This document shows positions 55,750-64,000 of a stretch of 64,000 nucleotides of DNA, one piece after another. Below the pieces are notes generated by a model. It was not told the DNA's origin and did no database searches. It was given only the letters and a program-made list of their open reading frames with translations. This stretch comes from Rhytidiadelphus loreus (taxonomy: Eukaryota; Streptophyta; Bryopsida; Hypnales; Hylocomiaceae), in NCBI GenBank assembly GCA_947034895.1, contig OX344761.1:82725839-82789838 (forward strand), written 5' to 3'. The translations under genes and the position numbers were made by a program. The stretch's first letter is position 1. Every line of letters starts with the position of its first letter.

Positions 55750-56430
55750 GTCTCCCCAAATCACACTCCTACATATGTTAAAACGCTTAAAATGACACAC
55801 CCATATTCAACACTCTCCAAAATGCAACACCTATATTTGGACCAAAATACATCACAAAAACCTTTGTCCCAATAGAACAGTCAACTTTAGACTTCCTATT
55901 TTTTTCCTTGAGTAATTCATTTGGAGGCTTCAATCTTGTGTCCATTCTATTTTGGGTGCAATAAACACATGCAATTTTGTTCATTAGTTCTAGTGATATA
56001 AAAATTTGCCGTACCTTAGTATCTGAAGTATGTTTTTCACAAGATGATCATTGAAACTGTTTATAAAAGAATTTCAACAAAACTGCGGCGGACTTATAGA
56101 GCCTTGATCGATCCATAGCGAGAGAAGAAACAGACATCAAAACTGGAAGTTCTTTGATCCCTGAATAGACAAATTGTTGGTCAGTAGTCGACATCGAAGT
56201 AACCGCAAGATCTGAAGCAAGACCAGCTGCTGTGACTGAACTTGAAGATCCATATATTTCAGCAATCCCGAGTGTATCTGAAGATTACAAGGTCTGTCTG
56301 AGGAAACAGAGGAATTGACGAGCCTCGGCGAGCAAGAGTTACCTTGGAATTGTCGTAGAAAAGGCAAATTTCTTGAGTTGGAGGTTTGTATACAAATGAG
56401 CAAAGCTAACAATATGAAGGACCGCAACTA
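55750..56430. other. Possible 3' region of the minus-strand gene at 56431-57030
   Basis: Open minus-strand segments (56137-56427) contain no recognisable domain and may be untranslated. Confidence 0.3.
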
Positions 56431-57030
56431 AAAAAACAAAGTGATGCAATTACAGTTCATGTCATCCTTGATCTCACAATCAGCTTGCTTGCTATGCTGA
56501 TGACTCCTGTGAGTTTGGAAAAACATTAATCGAGAACCGATCACTGAGTAATTAGTAGCTGGTAAGAAGACACAATGCCTGGTGAAGTTTGCAACATGAA
56601 TCTCAAAACCATCCTTGAACACATGTATGGACAGTGTACTCCTACGCAGTCCAAGCCCGAAAGCTCTTGAAATATTTTCATGTCCTGCAAAGTGTTCACA
56701 TCATACACAAGAGTAAAGTACATTACATTGTAATTTTTTGGGTGCAAGTCTGAGACAACATATTCCATTAATGCTAAAAATTACCGTCACATTTCTTTGC
56801 AAGAAATGGATACTCATTTTAATTACATAGTAGGCCCATTCTCTGAAACCTGATATCTTGAAGGCAAAATAATTTGTAGAAGGAAAATCCTTGGTGGACA
56901 ACTTAGAAATTTTCAGACAGCTAAGGAAAATGCTCGTAATGTCAATTTCGTTAAATTGGCGATATTCACAGAGCCAAAAATTCTGACACATATCTTCATA
57001 GAGGTCTATCTTCAAGCCATGAACTGGGAC
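56431..57030 (-). CDS. Two exons of an unrecognised gene
   Basis: Exon 1 (about 56785-57030) reads VPVHGLKIDLYEDMCQNFWL, CEYRQFNEIDITS, ending near FLQRNVT with donor GTAATT. Exon 2 (56431-56685, acceptor TTTGCAG) reads GHENISRAFGLGLRRSTLS, IHVFKDGFEIHVANFTRHC, VFLPATNYS and ends in a Cys/His-containing segment (QADCEIKDDMNC). The composition is that of a real folded protein, but no family comes to mind. Neither a start codon nor upstream exons could be fixed; the element at 57101-57400 lies just upstream. It may be a gene fragment. Confidence 0.4.
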
Positions 57031-57100
57031 ATGCTAAGATTTGGGTTTCTGAACCACGCCAAAAGTATTGGAATCTCACCAATTTAACGAAATTGATGGA

Positions 57101-57400
57101 CAATTTCGTTAAAATGGCGGTATTCCATGTGCCATTTTCAGATCGCCCAATCTGAATTGTAAAAGTAACATCTAGTACATGTGTAGATTTAAAAAAAATC
57201 TTTGGTTTATATAGATTTCAGAGATCTAAGACATACATAGATTTCAGATTTTAGGGTCTGGATTTTTAAAGTGACATCTAGGATATAAATAGATTTCAGA
57301 AATCTGGAAAAGGTATAGACTTCAAACATCTAGGACAGTTGTACATTTCAGACCGCCCGGTCTGCCAAAATAGCGGAATGGCGCCATTTTAACGAAATTG
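57101..57400. mobile_element. MITE-like inverted repeat element
   Basis: CAATTTCGTTAAAATGGCG at 57101-57119 is exactly inverted at 57382-57400, and similarity extends inward for some 60 bp (GATCGCCCAATCTG versus GACCGGGCGGTCTG). The centre is a run of 'tagatttcagagatct' units. A related copy of the terminal motif occurs at 56939-56960. Confidence 0.6.
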
Positions 57401-58843
57401 CCCATATTGGCATTCCATGGGCTCACATTCAATTTGAAGGTAATGCTAGGGGGAATTGGCACTTGAAAGGAAGTTCCAAAACACCAAAGAATGTGATATT
57501 TGGATACAATATGCAAAAGTTATGAAGGAACAAAGTTTGGTTATAAAACAATTTCTTCCATAGATGTACATATTAATTGATTTTGTAAATGTATACAAAG
57601 TGAAGATGCATTATAGAAAATTTGAGGCCTTATGAAGGTTGTTAAGGAAATGTTTAAATTTCAGCCGCTGTGCAATTATAGGGAAATAAAAAATAAAAAA
57701 TAATAATTTTTGGATTTTTGTTTTTTTGAAAAAATAAATAGTTTTTTCTTTTTCAAATCTCCAATCTATTGTGCCGATGTGGGACTAGTAGTGCCACATT
57801 GGATTTTGAATTCAAAAAAAATATTTTTTAATCATTTTTTCCTTGTTTCTGCATTGCTGCCACACCAAACTAGCAACCCTTTGTAGGCCCCAAATTTTTC
57901 CTAATGGCAATTTAGGGGCAATGGCGCATTTGGGGGGCCTAGGTGCCCACCTTAAGTTCCTACGTTTTATGAAAATCCCACGAGATTAGAACTGCCTAAT
58001 ATCACCATCTACCCAATTCCATCATTAGATGTTTTTTCGGGCCTCCGGGAGATCGCGGGTTATAATGCTATGAGAACCCAAGGAACATGACTGCTGCAAG
58101 AGGCTGCCAATTCATTTCTAGATTTATTTTTTTCAACTTTTTTTTGCATTTCAGCACTTGAAGAATTAAATTTTTTTTTTTAAATTAAAAAAAAAATTGA
58201 ATTTTTTCTTTCTAACAACCGGAGGGAACAATGAAGGGAACAACCCTCAAACGGTTTCCCAAAGGCCCAAAAAAACATCAAATGCACCTACATGATCCTC
58301 CCAATTGCATCAATGTTCCATCTATTACTGCAATCTTTACAGCCTTTTATAATGATGGCAATGCACTTGGGAAGTAGACACATCAGCCCACACTTCAACA
58401 AGGGTTTGCTCATGCTTCTACTCACAGTTTAACATTTCAACTATGAAAAATCATAGAAAATGCACTTCTTGTCGGAATATCTTCATTTATTTTGCAATTA
58501 ACTCCTCTCAAACGTTTCAATCTCTAAAAAAATATGGGAGCTGAAAAATAGCTTCTCCAAAGTACTATCCAAATAGCAAATATGGATGGTAAGGCCAGGG
58601 TGAACTGACCCCCTCGCTTAGCCCTACGAATGGGCAAACCCTGGAATTATTTATTTTTCACACATGAATTTTTTTGCAAAATTTCAATTCATTTTTGTGA
58701 TCAAAGATCCCAAATTAGATGAGGGAGGTTGAAAGTATACCTTAGAACGGCCCAAAATAGGGGGCTTTTTTTTACATGCACCCATAGTAAGGCCGAGCGA
58801 GAGAGTCAATCCACCCTGATCGATGATAATGGGCAGTTCTACC
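57401..58843. other. AT-rich intergenic with homopolymer runs
   Basis: Long A and T runs (57680-57850, 58120-58210); no gene recognised. Confidence 0.5.
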
Positions 58844-59250
58844 TTAACCCCTTTAGGATGTTAGCAGCCCAAACTGGCCTACGAATTTTTATACAATACA
58901 GTATGCCTTGCCTTAATTGGGTCCTCTTTCCAATGTTTTCGCTTTCCATTAAATGTGTAGTGAGCTTTAATGTGTTTTTGTTGTATGGTTTGAGGTGGGC
59001 AAATGTAAGTGGATGGCTCATTGCTTCTCTCCTTTTGTTCAACATGTGATTCTTCTCATTAATTGCTGAAATTCAATTCAAGTCTTGGGATGTGAGACAA
59101 AAATGCAAAATTTTGGATAAAATTATTAATCTGCTGATGGAAACTTGTGCACTATCACATTTTCAGATTTCAGACTTTAATGCGAGTCAGACTGTATTTT
59201 ACTACGTAGTATACAGAAGTGTACAGCTGCTAACATCCTAAAGGGGTTAA
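58844..59250. mobile_element. 399-bp element with perfect 21-bp TIRs and TTAA duplications
   Basis: Termini 58848-58868 and 59226-59246 are exact reverse complements beginning CCCCTTTAGGATG. TTAA lies directly outside both ends (58844-58847, 59247-59250). TTAA targets with TIRs starting CCC are the hallmark of piggyBac-type transposons. There is no transposase. The ORF 58729-59049 runs across the left end and is not credible. Confidence 0.65.
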
Positions 59251-59590
59251 CTTAATTAAGCTCGAGTCGTAGCCACAGCACACGGGAAACAGTCGTCCTC
59301 TTCCACACGACACACGCACGTCGGCCACATACAAAATGATTCTTCACGTGGGGCGGCTGCAACCAGGACCCACAACCAGTCCCGTTAGTGCCGTCCGGCC
59401 ACAGCTACCTCTCTGCGTCCTTTTCGCCAGCCGGCCCTCCCACGCTCTGTTAAGCTTCTTGTCCCCGCTTCGATTTTAGCTCGCCTTGCAGCCGGTCTGT
59501 CTGTCTCAGACTCCAGATGAGTTTTTCTCTTCGTGTAACTTAGTTCGGATATCTCGGTGGTCAATTGCAGACAGAAGTTCGATTTATTGA
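59251..59590 (+). promoter_or_regulatory. GC/CpG-rich promoter region of the right-end gene
   Basis: Base composition changes sharply from AT-rich to GC- and CpG-rich (ACGTGGGGCGGCTGC, GTGCCGTCCGGCCAC), unlike the surrounding transposons. This suggests an unmethylated host promoter and 5' leader. No clear TATA box. Confidence 0.5.
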
Positions 59591-62500
59591 TTGGAATTAA
59601 AGAAGTCAAAATTTGACACTCTGTCAACGCACCAGACACAGAGTCAGTCAAGTGCACAGAAAGAGGAGCTACGACCCCAGAGTCGAAGCTTACGACTTTT
59701 CTGCTCTCGCGCCCTTTTCGCACCAGTCTGCTTGTTTTCAACTCTCGTTTGCTACGACCGCGTCTTCGCAGCTTCGTGCTCTGAGCTTATGCACACAAGG
59801 AGGAGGACTACACGAGGCACTGCTCTGATACACGACCGTGTGACGTTGTTCTTGCCCTGTGGAGCTCTTCAATCTCTGTTGCGCATCGTTTCGTCGCTGG
59901 AGTGTCTTCCAAAGCGAGAGAGACGACCCCAGATGCTCTTGCAGCCTCGCGGCACCGCAGTACTGAAGGTATGTACACCTAAATGCGTGCAGGTGTGCGT
60001 CTGAGCGTGGTTGCTTGCATTAAGGTTGTTTGTCCTTCATTTCTGTCAAATAGGTGTCTATTATTGAAGAGTCACCAATATGACCTCAAACCATTTGCTT
60101 TGAATGGTTCCTACTTTATAAATGGTGATTCATGGTTTTAAAGTAACAAGCTTTTAGTCAATGGTTTTGGGGTCTTCCTCAAGATGCTTCAAACATGCAC
60201 CTATTGAACACTTTGAGGTTTCTTCCAATCTTGACTTTGAAAATTCATAGAAAATACAAATTCTCTTAAATCTTAATTATTATTTTGTTCCTTATTATTT
60301 ATATTTGTCTATGGTGCAAAAATAACACCTAATTGTGGTTTTCACTCTATTTGTATACACTAATTTAAATGAAACGGAAGTGGATGTTTCTTCTTTAAGC
60401 TATTTCAAATTTGGTTGGATTTGCGAAGCTATTGAACAAGCATTTTAGCAAGTCTTATTGTGCGTTTTGGAATATTGTATGAGCTTGTTTTGGATCCTAA
60501 AAGCACAATTATAGGTGTTCCTTGTTTTGATAGGCTCTTGTGTTTGGCTTTTTTGTTGCCATTAAGTTTAGTAGCCTACAACAAGTTTTGCTTGTAGTTG
60601 TATTGTAGTTCCAAACGTGATACTTGAGTTGCACTTCATTACCTTTGTGTTGTTGTTCTAAAGAAACATGTTGATAGAGGGCTAGTGCTCTTTCAAATGT
60701 GAAATATGCTAATTACAATATGAATTCCAGAGTATGTAGTGATTGGTTGTCAATTGGTGCGGGAACAACTGTAAAGATGAAGGATTTAGACCTTTAATAG
60801 CTCTCTATACATTGGATTATGAATTCTTAGAAAGAGTGGTGGTGAAAGCAAGGCTTCTTATTTCATTTATTTGGAGAATTTAAGAAAGAACATCTCTTGT
60901 AACACAACAATTTATCCCCATCAATGTGGACGAAACATGAACAACAAAAGCCGACTTTTCATCCAAAGTGTACATTTATTCAAAGGAGCGATATTTGTGG
61001 AGACTTTGTTGTAATTTAGAACTTCTATCCACCAACAAATGGGGGTCTTTGATAGATTATTCCCTTTAAATTCTTTGTATCTTTTGTCAACATATTATTG
61101 GTCAAAAGAAAGTCTTTGCACAAAAGGGGAGGCGTTTTTAAAGTAAATCAATGACTAAGAAGGAATATTTGATCTTTGATATGGCTTGAGATTGAGAATC
61201 TTAGTATTTACCAAGTTAGATATGTCCTAAATCTCTTTATGTCAAGCATTACCCTTGTAGTTATCTCAAAGAATATTTCATTGAAACCATTTTTTTGAGA
61301 TTGTAGATAGTGAGTGTTCTTTATAGTAGATAACATAGATACAACCAATTGCAACATCTATTTATATGTTCTATTTAAATCTTGTTTGATTTTGTTCATT
61401 TTGATTGGTGTTTATTACCACTAAATATTGAATCTTAGTGTACACTATTGAAATATTGCCTTTGGGAGGCATCAATTTTTACTTTGATTAGTTTAGACAA
61501 AATTAAAAAGTCGTATTATTTTATTTACAATAATTCTTTTGTGTTACTTCCTAATGTATATATTCTATTGAAAAGGATAAATAGTAGTAGTTCAATGGTA
61601 GTCATCAATTTATAAAATAATATTAATTAGTATATTGTGCTAGGTGGATGGATCAATTTGAGTTTTTACAAAGTACCATGGCTTTTATCATAATGAAACT
61701 AATCTTTTATCTCACAATTGCTTTGATATTTAAAGAATTCTTTTGTCTTAGAATGCATATGTACATTTTATCACAAATTATTACAATTAGAGTTGGATAA
61801 TATCCCAATGTTATGACAAGCTCTAGTAAGTCTAGTTTCTATGAGAGAAATTTTGTGTTCATGTTGACTTAATTATTGACACAATACATCAAAAGAATTA
61901 ATAGCTCTTTCAATAGAACATTTGAAACATGTGTATTCACCTAACTTTGGTTTGCGAATTTTTTCGAGTACCAAGTGATTTTGTTTGTAACTAGGTTTTG
62001 AATTTAAGCATGTGTTTATGGCTTGAGGCTCCTCCAACACACATTTATTTATGTTTTTTGAACTCATCAAAATAGTTATGAGTTTTTGAAGTTGAAATGA
62101 CAAGTTTTAAAAGCATCCCTACCTTGAAATGTTTATTGTTGGTCCATTGAAGAATTCAATATATTGTTATTTTAGGATTTCTTACCTTCTTTGATTAGGG
62201 AATGATGTAGGTTTGACCTTCCAATTAGGAGACATTATCTTCAAGCATTAATTGTCATTATGTTCACTTTGTATGTTTGATCATCAATGCAAATGAACCA
62301 ATGGAAACTATGCACTAAATTTCTTTAGCTTTGTTCATATGTTCTAGAATTTCTCACCTTCAATTACCAGTTATGAGGCATTTGTCATTTGGGGATAAAA
62401 AGCCACCAATATTTGATTATTTGATAAATATTTCTTCACTTGTTTATTGAAAGTTATATTACTTTTCTAAATGGATAGTGATTTTATCCCACACCTTTCA

Positions 62501-64000
62501 ATAAATGTAAACTTTGGTTTGAAATATGAATAGTTTAGCTTTTGAAGGAATTTTGAGTGAAATGTTGTCATTACCATGAATTTTGGTTATAAAGTAGACA
62601 ATTACTATGTTATTTGTGTTTCAATTTTAGAAAGACGGAATTTTAAATTATGGAAGTAGGATAGCCTTGAAGTATATATATATATGCTAATGAAACAATC
62701 TAATGATAATTAGTGTAATTTGAGATGAAGGATATCAAACAATACTAATGTAATGACAAAGCATTTCCCTTTTGTTTTAGTTTGAAATGCAATCAATTGT
62801 TGGGTATTTCAAAATTTCAATCATCTTTTTCATACAATTCTTAAAAGCAAATATTTGCATTATGTTCATACCATGGTATTTTTGGATATTCTACATAAAT
62901 TAAAGTATACAATAGTTATAAAAGTTTATCTTTGTGTTGCTTTGAACCCAATAACACATGATACTTTCAATTTGATTCAATACCAACATGTCTATGATGA
63001 AACACAACTATTATGTATATGAATTGTACAATGCTATATTTGAATATGACAATGGATTTTTTTAAATGTCATTCAAATGAAAGATAATCATTGTCCACTA
63101 GTGTATGTCTTACCATACTTTAGTTTATAATTTGAATTCCAAGAGTCAAAATTCAATGTCCTATATTTGGTTCTCTTTGGTTTTTTATATCAATGTAATT
63201 ATTCTTGCTATTTTTGTAGATAATGAATTGCTCTTGCAATATTCACAAATTATAATTCTAAGATTATGTCTTTTGCCTCCAATAATTGGGTTAGAAAGTA
63301 GTACCTTGTAACTTGTATGTTATTGTATGATACTTAATTTGCATAGGAATTACTCGATAGACTTAATACAACTCTAATTATGAGATAAATTTCAATATAT
63401 TAGTTAATTGAAATCTTCTTAGGACCTTGCTAATTTTACGAGTTTAGATGTTATTTTCTAACTACTTTTGTTGGTTTTGTTTTGAAGCTATTGTAGAATT
63501 TCAATATTCACTTCCATTTGGTGAATGAAATGGCACGCTTTTTGCTACGGATGGTCAACTTTGTTGCAATGGCAACCTTTTGGAAATACATGGATTTTAC
63601 ATGGTCCACCTGGTGAGCATAAATGTTATTTAATAAGTGTTAGCAATTGAAAAGTACATTTTAGAAAACAATGTTTTTCAAATTACATTGTCCCTTGAAT
63701 ATTTTACTATTGGATTTACTTTGAGCTCTACAAGCATCATTGTATTAAGCATGTATGTACTTGATTGAAATAAGACTATGTATTCTAATTTCAATAGATA
63801 GACCATTGTCTTATTAGAGACAATGACATTGTTTAATGATGTTTAATTTGTAGAACATGCTCTTTTTACATCCCATCAAAATATCTCATTATGCAGGAAA
63901 GACAATGATTTCCTACAAGTGCAAAGTGAGCATTGGAAAAGACTACGTAGTGCTATGCCAAGTCTTGAGAAATGCTTGAAGGATTTGGAAGCATCTTCAA
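59591..64000 (+). CDS. Host gene, 5' part (three exons), truncated by window edge
   Basis: Exon 1 ends ...RGTAVLK at 59968 with donor GTATGT in phase 0. Exon 2 is 63497-63612, with a T-rich tract and acceptor TTGTAG; it reads NFNIHFHLVNEMARFLLRM then VNFVAMATFWKYMDFTWST, with donor GTGAGC. Exon 3 starts at 63898 (acceptor TATGCAG) and completes a Trp codon, KDNDFLQVQSEHWKRLRSA, MPSLEKCLKDLEASS, open to the edge. All phases agree, which supports the model. The start could be ATG 59591 or the more likely ATG 59933 (MLLQPRGTAVLK). Exon 2 is hydrophobic and may be a membrane segment or a targeting sequence; exon 3 is helical. Family not recognised. Confidence 0.5.
59969..63496 (+). other. 3.5-kb first intron
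   Basis: An AT-rich, gene-free stretch between the donor at 59969 and the acceptor at 63496. No repeats or ORFs of note. Confidence 0.5.

Noticed and set aside
63570..63612. P-loop-like 'NTWILHGPPG' in an alternative frame of exon 2
   Set aside because: The frame does not join in phase to exon 1 or exon 3, and the Lys-Ser/Thr that should follow GPPG is absent.
1..64000. CRISPR arrays or bacterial operons
   Set aside because: Repeats lack regular unique spacers, and introns and plant transposons show a nuclear plant genome.

Overview
This window looks like a repeat-rich land-plant nuclear chromosome. The signs are GT-AG introns, a leucine-rich-repeat array of the plant disease-resistance type, remnants of a plant DRM-type cytosine methyltransferase, CACTA (En/Spm) transposons with a Ptta/En/Spm-type transposase gene, and a chromodomain Ty3/Gypsy relic. 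The very homogeneous 24-residue LRR array and the unfamiliar gene families hint at a non-angiosperm plant (moss, liverwort, fern or gymnosperm), but I cannot name the organism.

Layout. 1-2712 is the end of a giant LTR-like element that has cut a gene (2713-2956, minus). From 2.7 to 16.9 kb there are four members of one unrecognised protein family: 2713-2956 (truncated), 4129-5763, 10540-12168 and 14014-16356. All share a Trp-rich N-terminal domain; the two other long members have a long coiled-coil tail, and the fourth adds a RING-H2 finger. Each is preceded by a GC-rich array of the motif GGGCGACTGCGGGT, often switching orientation. A further, more distant gag-like ORF (25845-27122) lies behind a sequence resembling a retrotransposon primer-binding site. 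16.97-20.84 kb is the right part of a CACTA transposon with a five-exon transposase-like gene (one nonsense codon) and a long GTTGCA subterminal array. Its right end lies beside an LRR resistance-gene exon (20.88-23.75 kb).

24-55 kb is dominated by LTR elements of one family with ends TGTGAG...CTCACA. Copy A (37612-42743, minus) and copy B (49380-54603, plus) are near-identical and form a 5-kb inverted repeat with 5-bp target duplications. Copy C (about 29180-33024, minus), the end of copy D (24274 onward) and copy E (1-2712) are more diverged. Copies A, B, C and E each carry a TATA box, a GC-rich minisatellite that differs between copies, and a short in-frame exon followed by a splice donor. 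Between them lie broken genes with two kinds of methyltransferase-like domain (N-type near 42.7-43.1 kb; DRM-like at 44.3-45.8 kb), two complete non-autonomous CACTA elements and a chromovirus remnant.

55-59.25 kb holds MITE-like elements, one with perfect 21-bp terminal inverted repeats and TTAA duplications. It sits just upstream of a GC-rich promoter region at 59.25 kb that opens what looks like a genuine host gene; its exons (59968 donor, 63497-63612, 63898 onward) join in frame and run off the right edge.

The window is best read as nested transposable elements with a few host genes. The most unusual items are the LTR family with a coding mini-exon inside the LTR and the array-associated coiled-coil gene family.
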